From Pseudomonas promysalinigenes (GTDB lineage: Bacteria; Pseudomonadota; Gammaproteobacteria; Pseudomonadales; Pseudomonadaceae): 64,000 nt of DNA. The stretch lies in NCBI RefSeq assembly GCF_014269025.2, contig NZ_CP077094.1, positions 4,278,001-4,342,000 of the forward strand, written 5' to 3'. The notes beneath the pieces are model-generated. The model searched no databases, was not told where the DNA came from, and saw nothing but the letters and a program-made list of their open reading frames with translations. Position 1 is the stretch's first letter, and each line of letters starts with the position of its first letter. This document shows, one piece after another, positions 56,502-64,000 of this stretch. A program made the position numbers and the translations under genes.

Positions 56502-56525
56502 AAAACCCGCCAGAAGGCAGGTTTT
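56502..56525. terminator. Terminator-like hairpin next to the tRNA remnant
   Basis: Stem AAAACCCGCC / GGCAGGTTTT (one mismatch) with an AGAA loop and flanking A/T runs. Its position relative to the tRNA-like sequence at 56570 mirrors that of the real terminator next to tRNA-Thr. Confidence 0.55.
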
Positions 56526-56569
56526 ACGGGGGTTCCAGAGATTTCGGTAGCCTTCGCTGGAACCTGAAC

Positions 56570-56600
56570 TGGTGCGGAGACAGGAGTCGAATCGGGCACC
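56570..56600 (-). repeat. Degenerate copy of the tRNA-Thr 3' end
   Basis: TGGTGCGGAGACAGGAGTCG (56570-56589) plus a few following bases match the 3' end of the tRNA-Thr gene at 59811 (TGGTGCCGGAGACAGGAATCG) with one deletion and one substitution, in the same orientation. The rest of the tRNA is not recognisable. It could be an old attachment site or a decayed tRNA. Confidence 0.55.
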
Positions 56601-56701
56601 TTTCACCCAGCAAAATAAGGACCATAGATAGCTTTACGCCACCACTGTATACCTAAACATATACCTAAAACGAAAAGTACCTCCACCCAGCCCTTGGCAT
56701 G

Positions 56702-56983
56702 CTACTCCATCCACCATCCCGCCGCGGGGGTAGTGAGCGGCACCTGGCGCGGGTAGGCCACGGGTGGAGGATCGTTCACCCCCACCGGGGAACTACATGC
56801 CCGCCATTCCGGGTGTGAACATAGCAACCAAGTCGATGCCAAGGGGGTTGTGTATAGCCGGGCACCACTCCCCCGAAACGGTGGGGGTGGCGTTTCACCA
56901 CCTAATGACCGTGGCTGCTCGCCGGCGGGTGTTGCTATGACAGCAATCCCTTGGCAGGCAATTACGGGAAATCCCGTATTCAA
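56702..56983 (-). CDS. Possible short phage/island-type ORF
   Basis: 93 codons from a TTG, with an unusual composition: TPPPPFRGSGARLYTTPLAS and NDPPPVAYPRQVPLTTPAAGWWME. No domain is recognised. Short proline-rich proteins with a Trp-Trp-Met end are common in cryptic phage regions of Pseudomonas as I recall, but I cannot show that here. The start region overlaps a 16-base palindrome. It may not be translated. Confidence 0.3.
   Translation of the reverse strand: MNTGFPVIACQGIAVIATPAGEQPRSLGGETPPPPFRGSGARLYTTPLASTWLLCSHPEWRACSSPVGVNDPPPVAYPRQVPLTTPAAGWWME
56963..56978. promoter_or_regulatory. 16-base palindrome
   Basis: TACGGGAAATCCCGTA has perfect 7-base arms around a 2-base centre. Its size fits an operator for a small dimeric repressor (such as those of toxin-antitoxin or phage systems), but no such gene is adjacent. 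Confidence 0.35.
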
Positions 56984-57098
56984 AGCCCCATCTGCCTGAT
57001 GGTCTTGTGCTACATCGTACGCCAGACCGAAGCGCCTGAGCCAATACCAAAGGCCATCCTGAAGAAACCTTGTGAGGGCTATCTCATGGGGCTATCAA

Positions 57099-58271
57099 CT
57101 ACGCGCCCGATGTTGTTTGCAGAGAGAATGGTAAACATGCGGACAATGCGAGCAGACTAAACACCAGTACCGCGCCGCCGAGTACGCTAAAGCTCGTGCC
57201 GAAAGCCGCGCTCACGACCATTGCCATAAGCGCAGCGCTGCCGATCTGGCAGAACCCAACCAATCCCGACGCGGTAGCCGCATACCCATGCTCGCTGGCG
57301 ATGGCACCGGAGACCGCCAGCGACAGCGACGATCCGTTAGCAAGGCTGACTAGGCACATTGGCAGTACCACGGCCGCCGCGCCAGACCACCCCAATGCCG
57401 CGGCAGTGAGAAACGCTGTGCCGCCGAGTACAAAACATGCAATGCCGACAGTGACGATGCGGTCGTAGGGCCAGCGGTCAAGCAATCGCTTCGCCAGCAA
57501 GTTCGCGCCAACGATGCCTGCCGTCAGCGGCAAATACAGCCAGCCACTCTGTTCTTCGCTCAATCCCGCCCGTACGAATAGGAACGGCGACTGCGTCAGA
57601 TATACGAACCACGCGCAGTAGATCGTGCAGACCACCAGCGTATAGCGGCGAAAGGTCCGGTCGCGTAGCACATGGCTAAATCCGGCAAAAGGAGAAGTCC
57701 GAGTGCGCGCCGACACGGGCAGCGTTTCAGGCAGTAACGTCAACGCCATCAGCAGCGCCACAGCGCCAAAGGCCGCCACGAACAGGAAGTCGGCCCGCCA
57801 CCCAAACGCGACGGCCAAATGCCCGCCAATAGCCGGAGCCAAAGCCGGCGACAGCGACACTATTGGATAAACCACCGCATAGACCTTGGCCGAGATCCGC
57901 TTATCGCAGGTATCGGCAATAAGCGCCCGGCCGATGACCAGTCCCGCTGCCGCTCCAACCGCTTCAACCATACGCCAAGCCAGGAAGCCTACATAGCTGC
58001 CCGACGCCGCGCAGCCCAGAGAACCGATCAGGTAGAGCACACCACCGGCCAGCACCACTGGCTTGCGGCCGTGACGGTCAGACAACGGACCGTAAGCCAG
58101 TTGCGAGATAGCCAGTGCCAGCAGGTAGAAAGAAACCGTCTGCGGCATTTGCCAGTCGGCGATATCGAACTCGGTAGTCATGCTCGGCATGGCGGGAAGG
58201 TAGATATCCGAAGCAATGAGACCAAATGTACTCAGCATGGCAACGGTCAGGATAAAAGATAAACGAGGCAT
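57099..58271 (-). CDS. MFS drug efflux transporter, Bcr/CflA family
   Basis: 390 residues, 12 membrane segments. The family hallmarks are LSTFGLIASDIYLPAMPSM (first helix, about 13-31), YGPLSDRHGRKPVVLAGG (about 60-77) and the Arg-containing helix WRMVEAVGAAAGLVIGRA. Substrates of the family include bicyclomycin, chloramphenicol and sulfonamides; the specific one is unknown. The ATG at 58271 is preferred over the TTG at 58286. It is divergent from a LysR gene 143 bases away that probably regulates it. Both lie in the region between the tRNA-Thr gene and its degenerate copy. Confidence 0.88.
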   Translation of the reverse strand: MPRLSFILTVAMLSTFGLIASDIYLPAMPSMTTEFDIADWQMPQTVSFYLLALAISQLAYGPLSDRHGRKPVVLAGGVLYLIGSLGCAASGSYVGFLAWRMVEAVGAAAGLVIGRALIADTCDKRISAKVYAVVYPIVSLSPALAPAIGGHLAVAFGWRADFLFVAAFGAVALLMALTLLPETLPVSARTRTSPFAGFSHVLRDRTFRRYTLVVCTIYCAWFVYLTQSPFLFVRAGLSEEQSGWLYLPLTAGIVGANLLAKRLLDRWPYDRIVTVGIACFVLGGTAFLTAAALGWSGAAAVVLPMCLVSLANGSSLSLAVSGAIASEHGYAATASGLVGFCQIGSAALMAMVVSAAFGTSFSVLGGAVLVFSLLALSACLPFSLQTTSGA

Positions 58272-58414
58272 GGCGCTCCCAAGCAACCGGTTTGGATTAG
58301 TTGCGGATCAAGGGTTCAACGGAATGAACACTATGTTAAAGAGATGCCTTAAATGCGAAAATGCATGAAAAAGCATTCTATGGCTGCATATTTGCAACAA
58401 GGTGAAGAGCGGAG

Positions 58415-59284
58415 ATGAACTGGGACGACATACGGATTTTCCTGGCGGTACAGCGTGCCGGCACCCTCCGCGGTGCGGCCCAACATCTGACCATCGACCA
58501 GACTACGGTCAGCCGGCGCCTGGCCGGATTGGAGCAGGCTCTGGGCAGTCGGCTGTTCCTGCGCAGCACTGGTGGCTTGGTATTGACCGACACCGGCCAG
58601 CAGGTAGTGCGTATGGCCGAAGGCATGGAGCGCATGGCCGTCTCCTTCGAGCGGCGCGGTGAAGGCACCGACACGCACGCCTCTGGCGAGGTGCGTGTGA
58701 CAACCACCGATGCACTCGCCGTGGATTTCGTTGTACCGGCCATCGAGCGGCTACGTGCCAGCCACCCCGAGGTGCGCGTGATCTTGACCACTACCACACG
58801 GCTGCTCGACCTAGGACGCAGGGAAGCCGATGTTGCCGTGCGCACCTTGCGACCGGAGCAACCCGACCTGATCGTGCGGCAACTCGCTCGCTGGGATGTT
58901 GGCCTGTACGCAAGCCGGAGTTACTTGGAGCAACACGGGGAGCCGAGGCCTGGAGAAGCTTTCGCAGGCCACGACATTGCGCTTTACCAAGAAGGCGTGA
59001 CAGTGCGCCAGGACGAGACACTGGCAGGCGAATCCAGAGCTCAAGGCCGCGTGGTCGCTGAACTGGATTCAAGCCTGATGCTGGCGACCTTCGTACGCGC
59101 TGGCCTGGCCTTAGGCGAGTTACCAGAATATGTAGCCCGGCGTGATTCTGAACTGGTGCGGTTATGGCCTGATCGTCATCGGGCCAAGTCCTATGAAGCG
59201 TGGCTGGTTCTACATCAGGACTTGGCCCACACCACCAGAGTACGTGTGGTCGTGGACGCAATCATGGCCGCTTTCAGTGACTGA
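58415..59284 (+). CDS. LysR-family transcriptional regulator
   Basis: 289 residues. An N-terminal winged helix-turn-helix (MNWDDIRIFLAVQRAGTLRGAAQHLTIDQTTVSRRLAGLEQALGSRLFLR) is followed by the substrate-binding domain (about 90-289), which contains ADVAVRTLRPEQPDLIVRQLARWDVGLYASRSYL. GGAG lies before the ATG. It is divergent from the Bcr/CflA-type MFS gene, the usual arrangement for a LysR regulator and its target. Confidence 0.88.
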   Translation: MNWDDIRIFLAVQRAGTLRGAAQHLTIDQTTVSRRLAGLEQALGSRLFLRSTGGLVLTDTGQQVVRMAEGMERMAVSFERRGEGTDTHASGEVRVTTTDALAVDFVVPAIERLRASHPEVRVILTTTTRLLDLGRREADVAVRTLRPEQPDLIVRQLARWDVGLYASRSYLEQHGEPRPGEAFAGHDIALYQEGVTVRQDETLAGESRAQGRVVAELDSSLMLATFVRAGLALGELPEYVARRDSELVRLWPDRHRAKSYEAWLVLHQDLAHTTRVRVVVDAIMAAFSD

Positions 59285-59742
59285 TGGCGTCCCATACAGC
59301 ACTCGGCAAGACACTAGTCGCGATGCTCAGGCTGGTGAGCTGGACGCCTGATTATCTGATAACTACCCAGTACCCGGGTAGTTCACGGCAGGCAGCTCGG
59401 TCAGCTGCTGGGTCTACGACACCTGCACATTTTCGTTGCTCCTGCGCTTTTTCGTCAGACCTGCTGGCCCACCCCGGCCTGGCGCGCCTTCGCCGCCAGG
59501 GTCAGGCCACCATGGGTCTGCCCCTGATCCGCTGCCAGGCCGGCTAGTCCTCGCGGACAACGGCGGCAGTGCTTGGCCGACTCTGTACCGCCTCGGGAAG
59601 CCAGCCCACCCTGTCGATTTCTAGACAGCGTGTCGTTCTCACGCACTGGCGCTCGTCGAGTCGATCAATATTGGTAGTTTCGCCTAGGGTGACATCACCC
59701 TGTCTTCCTCACTAGAGACAGAGCGAGACAGGTAGAAACAAG
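59285..59742. other. Gene-free region between lysR and tRNA-Thr
   Basis: About 460 bases with only short frames of poor quality. A small inverted repeat, ACTACCC...GGGTAGT, lies near 59362-59382. Nothing else is recognised. It is consistent with decayed DNA at a tRNA-associated insertion site. Confidence 0.5.
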
Positions 59743-59766
59743 AAAGCCCGCACTTGGCGGGCTTTT
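59743..59766 (-). terminator. Terminator of tRNA-Thr
   Basis: Perfect 9-bp stem AAAGCCCGC / GCGGGCTTT with a 5-base loop, about 45 bases beyond the 3' end of the tRNA on the minus strand; it also has a T run on the plus strand. Confidence 0.8.
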
Positions 59767-59810
59767 CAGGGGGTTCCGTATACAAGGAGAGGCGTATCGG
59801 AACAGCTGGA

Positions 59811-59886
59811 TGGTGCCGGAGACAGGAATCGAACCTGCGACCTTCGCGTTACGAGTGCGCTGCTCTACCGACTGAGCTACACCGGC
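59811..59886 (-). tRNA. tRNA-Thr (anticodon CGT)
   Basis: 76-nt cloverleaf on the minus strand. The acceptor GCCGGTG pairs with the 3' CGCCGGC-type arm (one G-T wobble), the D arm is GCTC/GAGC, the loop CTCGTAA contains anticodon CGT, the T arm has GGTTCGATTCC, and ACCA is encoded. It is followed by a terminator. A degenerate copy of its 3' end lies 3.2 kb away. Confidence 0.93.
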
Positions 59887-59956
59887 GTGTAGCGCAACGT
59901 ACCACTGCCGCCCCGGTCACGTAAACCCCTGTTTCCCCGGCGTTATTCCCTTTACT

Positions 59957-60367
59957 TCAGGACGCTTTGCAACCTTTGGGCGCCAGGTCCTCGTCGATAT
60001 CGGTCGCGCAGCTCCAACCCGTCGGGGAGCGGGTCAGGGTAAGGCGCTTGCCCAATGCATTGGCCGGGGCATCGACCAATGTGCATTCGATACTGCCTGC
60101 CCCATCCGACGCCTTGCTGCTGACCGTGATAGCACAGTTGGCCGTAGTCGGTTGGCCGCCCAACTCGGCTACGTTGCTGACATCCTTGCCCTCATTCAAG
60201 CGCAGCTCCATCGCCGTCTTCAGCGCACTGATTTCCAGCAGCCCCGCTGCCGCCTTGGTGCGGGCCTGGTGATTGGTGTACATCGGGAGGGCGATGGTCG
60301 CCAGAATGCCGATGATCGCGACGACGATCATCAGTTCGATCAGGGTGATACCGCGTTGCCCTTTCAT
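59957..60367 (-). CDS. pilA: Type IV pilin (PilA-like)
   Basis: 136 residues. The short leader MKGQRG is cut before I7 by PilD. The mature protein starts [22 protein letters not shown], with the conserved Glu5; Ile replaces the usual Phe at position 1. A globular domain has cysteines including the C-terminal pair CATD...GCKAS expected for the D-loop disulfide. It is divergent from pilC-pilD, the usual partners. Confidence 0.93.
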   Translation of the reverse strand: MKGQRGITLIELMIVVAIIGILATIALPMYTNHQARTKAAAGLLEISALKTAMELRLNEGKDVSNVAELGGQPTTANCAITVSSKASDGAGSIECTLVDAPANALGKRLTLTRSPTGWSCATDIDEDLAPKGCKAS

Positions 60368-60581
60368 GAACGATTTCCTTTTTGATACGGGTTCGAGTGA
60401 AGGTCAGGCTCGCCCTCAACTGGCAGCGGCGCAGTAGGCCTGAACAGACACCTTTTGTCACCCCTGCTCGGCAAGGGCCGCGCTTCGCTGAACTACTCTA
60501 GTGAGCGACACGGACATACGCCCGCTCATGGACGCGGCAAGCTGTTTCCAGGCTTGTCGCACGAGCTAAAAGGACCTTTGC

Positions 60582-61790
60582 ATGAACCCATCGACGCATC
60601 TCTATTCCTGGCGTGGGACCGACGCCAGCGGCGCTACGCTCAGTGGCCAAGTGAGTGGGCGCAGCCCGGCTTATGCCCGGGCCGGTTTGCAGCGCCAGGG
60701 CATTCGCGTGGTAAGCCTGCGCCCAGCGGGGGGCTTGCAGTGGCGCTTGCCCAAGCCACGGGAAAAAGCCGACCCAGCGGGCTTCAGCCGGCAATTGGCG
60801 ACCTTACTCAGGGCCGGGGTGCCGCTGTTGCAGGCCTTCGAAGTGATGGGCCGCAGTGGTTGCAGTGCCGGGCAGGCAGCCTTGCTGGATAAATTGAAAC
60901 GGGATGTGGGATCTGGGCTGGGCCTGGCGGATGCGCTGCAGCGCCATCCGGCGTGGTTCGATGATTTGTACTGCAACCTGGTACGCGTGGGGGAACAATC
61001 AGGGACGCTCGATCGGCAGCTGGAACAACTGGCGGGGATGCTTGAGCAGCATCAGTTGCTGCGTAAACGGGTACGTAAGGCAATGCTGTACCCGCTGCTG
61101 CTGTTGCTGACTGGCCTAGGTGTTTCGGCAGTTCTGTTACTGGAGGTAATCCCGCGTTTCGAGCAATTGTTTGCCGGTTTCGACACTGCTTTACCAGCCT
61201 TCACACAATGGGTGATCGACTTGTCCACAGGCGTGGGACGGTTCGGGCCGTTGCTGTTGTCGATCACGTTTGGTTTGGGTTTTGGCCTGGCCCGGCTGTA
61301 TCGGAAGCATGCGCCAGCGCGCTTGTGGCTAACTGCCAGGGCCTTGCGCATTCCTGTGTTCGGCAAGCTGCTTAGCCAAGCGGCGCTGGCGCGCTTCGCA
61401 CGAACCCTGGCCACTTCCTACACAGCAGGGGTCCCGTTGCTGGATGCGTTGGTGACGGTGGCCAGGGCCTGCGGCAACGACCTGCACGAACAAGCGGTGC
61501 AGCGGCTACGCCTTGGCATGGCCAACGGGCAGGCGCTGAACCAGGCAATGGCCAGTGATCCACTGTTCCCCCCTTTGCTGGTGCAACTCACGGCGATTGG
61601 GGAATCCAGCGGAACGCTGGACCAGATGCTGGACAAGTCAGCCAGCCATTACGAAGAACAGGTGCGTCATGCCCTGGACCAATTGACCGGCCTGCTGGAG
61701 CCGGCCATCGTGGTGGTGCTGGGGGTGTTGGTAGGCGGGCTGGTGGTGGCGATGTACCTGCCGATCTTCCAACTGGGTAGCTTGATCTGA
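60582..61790 (+). CDS. pilC: Type IV pilus platform protein PilC
   Basis: 402 residues of the type II secretion F family. The N-terminal cytoplasmic region is YSWRGTDASGATLSGQVSG. Two F domains follow, with FSRQLATLLRAGVPLLQAFEVM (about 68-89) and FARTLATSYTAGVPLLDALVTV (about 270-291), plus three membrane helices. It anchors the pilus assembly machine in the inner membrane. AAAGGA precedes the ATG. The pilB assembly ATPase normally found between pilA and pilC is absent here. Confidence 0.94.
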   Translation: MNPSTHLYSWRGTDASGATLSGQVSGRSPAYARAGLQRQGIRVVSLRPAGGLQWRLPKPREKADPAGFSRQLATLLRAGVPLLQAFEVMGRSGCSAGQAALLDKLKRDVGSGLGLADALQRHPAWFDDLYCNLVRVGEQSGTLDRQLEQLAGMLEQHQLLRKRVRKAMLYPLLLLLTGLGVSAVLLLEVIPRFEQLFAGFDTALPAFTQWVIDLSTGVGRFGPLLLSITFGLGFGLARLYRKHAPARLWLTARALRIPVFGKLLSQAALARFARTLATSYTAGVPLLDALVTVARACGNDLHEQAVQRLRLGMANGQALNQAMASDPLFPPLLVQLTAIGESSGTLDQMLDKSASHYEEQVRHALDQLTGLLEPAIVVVLGVLVGGLVVAMYLPIFQLGSLI

Positions 61791-61792
61791 AC

Positions 61793-62659
61793 ATGGCCGC
61801 CTGGACTGCACTGGCTGAACAGCCGTCATATTTCATTTGCCTGGCAGCGGTGCTCGGGCTGCTGATGGGCAGTTTTCTCAATGTACTGGTGCATCGCCTG
61901 CCGATCATGCTCGAGCGCCAGTGGCAGCGTGAGGCGCAGCAGGTGCTGGGCTTGCCTACCCGGCAGCACGAGCGCTTCGACCTGCTGCTACCCGCTTCCC
62001 ACTGCCCACCGTGCAAGCATGCGATTCGCGCATGGGAGAACATTCCGGTAATCAGTTACCTGGCATTGCGCGGACGCTGCTCGGCTTGCAAGCAGCCGAT
62101 CAGTGCCCGCTATCCATTGGTCGAAGTGGCCTGTGCATTATTGTCGATGGCGGTGGCATGGCATTCTGGCGTCAGCCTCCAGGCCCTTGCCCTGCTGATG
62201 CTGACCTGGAGCCTGTTGGCACTGAGCCTGATCGACCAGGACCAACAGCTTTTGCCTGATGTGCTGGTGCTGCCGACGCTATGGCTGGGTTTGATGGTCA
62301 ACGCCTTCGATATGCTGGTCGCATTGCCCGATGCCCTCTGGGGCGCGGTGGCCGGTTACCTCAGCCTGTGGTCGGTGTACTGGGTATTCAAGCTGGTCAC
62401 CGGCAAGGAAGGCATGGGCTATGGCGATTTCAAGTTATTGGCGCTCATCGGCGCGTGGGGCGGCTGGCAGGTACTACCGATGACCATGCTGTTATCATCG
62501 CTGATCGGTGTGGTCGCGGGCTTGTGCCTGCTGCGCCTACGCAAGCAATCGGCCAGTACTGCCATCGCCTTTGGCCCTTATCTGGCAACTGCGGGGTGGA
62601 TTGCTGTGCTCTGGGGTGATGAAATATACGCCTTCTACCTGCAACTGTTTGGAATGTGA
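61793..62659 (+). CDS. pilD: Prepilin peptidase/N-methyltransferase PilD
   Basis: 288 residues, membrane aspartic peptidase. The N-terminal part is [18 protein letters not shown]. The zinc-binding CPPCKHAI and CSACKQPI pairs lie in the cytoplasmic loop. The catalytic aspartates are in [13 protein letters not shown] and [18 protein letters not shown]. It cleaves and methylates PilA and type II pseudopilins. It starts 2 bases after pilC and overlaps coaE by 4. Confidence 0.95.
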   Translation: MAAWTALAEQPSYFICLAAVLGLLMGSFLNVLVHRLPIMLERQWQREAQQVLGLPTRQHERFDLLLPASHCPPCKHAIRAWENIPVISYLALRGRCSACKQPISARYPLVEVACALLSMAVAWHSGVSLQALALLMLTWSLLALSLIDQDQQLLPDVLVLPTLWLGLMVNAFDMLVALPDALWGAVAGYLSLWSVYWVFKLVTGKEGMGYGDFKLLALIGAWGGWQVLPMTMLLSSLIGVVAGLCLLRLRKQSASTAIAFGPYLATAGWIAVLWGDEIYAFYLQLFGM

Positions 62660-63282
62660 TGACCAGCAAGGCCTTCACCCCCTGGATTCTCGGGCTGACC
62701 GGCGGCATCGGCAGCGGCAAGAGCGCCGCCGCCGAGCGCTTCGTCGAGCTTGGCGTGCACTTGGTCGATGCCGATCAAGCGGCGCGCTGGGTAGTCGAAC
62801 CTGGCCGCCCGGCACTGGCCAGCATCGTCGAGCGTTTTGGCCCCGGCGTGTTGCAGGGCGATGGCCAACTGGATCGTGCGGCCTTGCGCCAACTGATCTT
62901 TGCCGACCCGGCTCAGCGCAAGTGGCTGGAGCAACTGCTGCACCCACTGATCGGCCAGGAAATCTTCAGCTACCTGGCCAAGGCGCAGTCGCCCTATGCG
63001 GTTTATGTGTCGCCGCTGCTTATCGAATCGGGCCAACATCAGAAGGTCCAGCGCGTGCTGGTCATCGATGTGCCGCAGGAAATCCAGGTGGCACGCACCC
63101 TGGCCCGGGACAACACCAGCCCCGAGCAGGTGCAGGCCATCCTCAAGGCGCAGCTGGCCCGTGAGGAGCGTCTAGCTCATGCTGACGACGTGGTGAACAA
63201 CAATGCCGACCTGGCCGCGCTGTACACGCAGATTGACCGCTTGCACCACTTTTACCTGACTTTACGAGGAGGCCAGCCATGA
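62656..63282 (+). CDS. coaE: Dephospho-CoA kinase
   Basis: 208 residues. P-loop kinase ([19 protein letters not shown], about 10-28) that performs the last step of coenzyme A synthesis. [12 protein letters not shown] (about 38-49), HPLIGQEIF and [25 protein letters not shown] are family motifs. The ATG overlaps the pilD stop. The pilD-coaE-yacG order is common in gamma-proteobacteria. Confidence 0.95.
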   Translation: MMTSKAFTPWILGLTGGIGSGKSAAAERFVELGVHLVDADQAARWVVEPGRPALASIVERFGPGVLQGDGQLDRAALRQLIFADPAQRKWLEQLLHPLIGQEIFSYLAKAQSPYAVYVSPLLIESGQHQKVQRVLVIDVPQEIQVARTLARDNTSPEQVQAILKAQLAREERLAHADDVVNNNADLAALYTQIDRLHHFYLTLRGGQP

Positions 63283-63479
63283 GCCAGCCATTGACCGTCG
63301 ATTGCCCGACCTGTGGCGCACCTGTGGAATGGAACGATAAAAGCGCGTTCCGGCCGTTTTGTTCCGATCGCTGCAAGCTGATCGACCTGGGCGCCTGGGC
63401 GGCAGAAGAGCACAAGATTCCGGTGGCCCCGGACGCCGAAGACGAGCTGTTTTCCGGGGAACTAGAGCCGCGGCACTGA
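63279..63479 (+). CDS. yacG: DNA gyrase inhibitor YacG
   Basis: 66 residues with a four-cysteine zinc finger: [10 protein letters not shown] (about 8-17) and [14 protein letters not shown] (about 28-41). It binds GyrB and inhibits gyrase. It overlaps the coaE stop by 4 bases (ATGA) and ends the pilC-pilD-coaE-yacG operon. Confidence 0.94.
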   Translation: MSQPLTVDCPTCGAPVEWNDKSAFRPFCSDRCKLIDLGAWAAEEHKIPVAPDAEDELFSGELEPRH

Positions 63480-63489
63480 GCATGATGTA

Positions 63490-63560
63490 GCTGTACCGGG
63501 CGCTTGGCAGTTAAACCCTCCTACCGGCCTCTGCGCGGGTTTGCTCGCGAAGTGCTCGGC
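63490..63560. repeat. Degenerate REP-like sequence
   Basis: CTACCGGCCTCTGCGCGGGT and the TTGCTCGCGAAGTGC stretch after yacG resemble REP arms with several changes, between convergent genes. Confidence 0.35.
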
Positions 63561-63573
63561 ACAGTCGATACAT

Positions 63574-64000
63574 TCATCCGCGCTCGTCATCCTTCCACGG
63601 CGCCTGCAAATACCGGGTGCGGTTAAACGTTTCCAGCCAGTCCGGGCAAAACACCACCAAGGCGCTGATCACCGTACCGTTGATGAATGCCTCCGGAAAC
63701 ATCATCAACCACAGATAGCCGATAAAGTCGCTGAGCCACTCTGGCATAGCGAAGCGGCCATCCAGCCATAGCACCCCTAATGCTACCGGCAGGCAAATCA
63801 GCACCGTCAGCGCAGCGGGGAAAAAACCCGAACAGAAGATGTACACGAACAGGTTACGCGGCTGCGCACGCTCGACCAAGATCGCGCACACCTCGGTAAT
63901 CAACACCGGCAAGCCCACCAGCAGCAACCCGTTGACCCCAAGCGCTGCCACGTCCTGCCGCCCTAGCACCAGCAAGCCAAGCTGGGCGAGAAAGCCCCCG
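63574..64000 (-). CDS. Integral membrane protein, CbiM/ECF-permease-like (5' truncated)
   Basis: The frame is open to the right edge, so the first residues are missing; 141 residues are visible, with several membrane helices. The stretch FVYIFCSGFFPAALTVLICLPVALGVLWLDG and the end WLMMFPEAFINGTVISALVVFCPDWLETFNRTRYL recall membrane proteins annotated as energy-coupling factor (CbiM-like) permeases in Pseudomonas. Function is not proven. It is convergent with yacG. Confidence 0.7.
   Translation of the reverse strand, partial: GGFLAQLGLLVLGRQDVAALGVNGLLLVGLPVLITEVCAILVERAQPRNLFVYIFCSGFFPAALTVLICLPVALGVLWLDGRFAMPEWLSDFIGYLWLMMFPEAFINGTVISALVVFCPDWLETFNRTRYLQAPWKDDERG

Larger units (their letters stand above)
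56177..57098. other. Gene-poor region with tRNA-like remnant
   Basis: About 920 bases with no strong gene. It contains a terminator-like hairpin, a degenerate tRNA 3'-end copy, a possible short ORF (56702-56983, minus) and a 16-base palindrome, all listed separately. The mix fits decayed mobile DNA. Confidence 0.5.

Noticed and set aside
56219..56599. 126-codon minus-strand frame
   Set aside because: It runs through the hairpin and the tRNA-like remnant and has no coding features.

Overview
The window is a GC-rich, gene-dense chromosomal segment of a Pseudomonas of the P. putida type. The evidence is the set of orthologous families (mksFEB, rplU-rpmA-obgE, proB-creA, rimI, a Lon-like protease, a pilA/pilC/pilD cluster next to coaE-yacG), the NADP-type gdhA, and several copies of the P. 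putida-style REP palindrome (core TTCGCGGGTxAACCC). No rRNA, CRISPR array, insertion sequence or intact prophage was seen. The assignment rests on family recognition, not on a database search.

Layout. 1-2840: end of a FecR-type anti-sigma factor and its TonB-dependent siderophore receptor. 2899-5609: two MFS transporters (YcaD-like, and fosmidomycin-resistance-like Fsr), then a tRNA-Met with a clear sigma-70 promoter. 6067-9250: a secreted M15-type peptidase, a secreted protein of unknown function, RimI and a conserved partner. 9445-14247: the MksF-MksE-MksB condensin operon, without an MksG nuclease. 14387-19287: core genes (creA, proB, obgE, rpmA, rplU, and the divergent polyprenyl synthase ispB). 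19438-25144: PhnA-like zinc-ribbon protein, a Fur-box small protein, an FKBP isomerase, a YqhA-like membrane protein, a Lon-like protease and a DUF3015 protein. 25215-31491: DUF4105 envelope protein, lipoprotein, GreA/GreB-like factor, gdhA and ettA. 31773-37806: a small putative zinc-binding protein, a large PAS-GGDEF-EAL protein, and glyA.

37951-48491 is more accessory: an unknown protein, a BASS/ACR3-like permease, a methyltransferase, a cupin/NmrA pair divergent from a CadC-like TPR regulator, an arsRBCH arsenic operon with a perfect palindromic operator, and an overlapping PAS histidine kinase/RsbQ-like hydrolase pair. 48838-56176 holds a Zur-box TonB receptor, a three-gene membrane dehydrogenase cluster (GMC flavoprotein with a LecA-like C-terminal domain, small subunit, cytochrome c), and a GFA/ASCH pair in which the ASCH gene appears to have AUC where its start codon should be.

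56177-59810 looks like decayed insertion-prone DNA. It lies between a degenerate tRNA-3'-end-plus-terminator copy and the intact tRNA-Thr(CGT), and carries a Bcr/CflA-type MFS gene with a divergent LysR regulator. 59957-64000 returns to the core: pilA divergent from pilC-pilD-coaE-yacG (no pilB in between), and a truncated membrane protein at the right edge.
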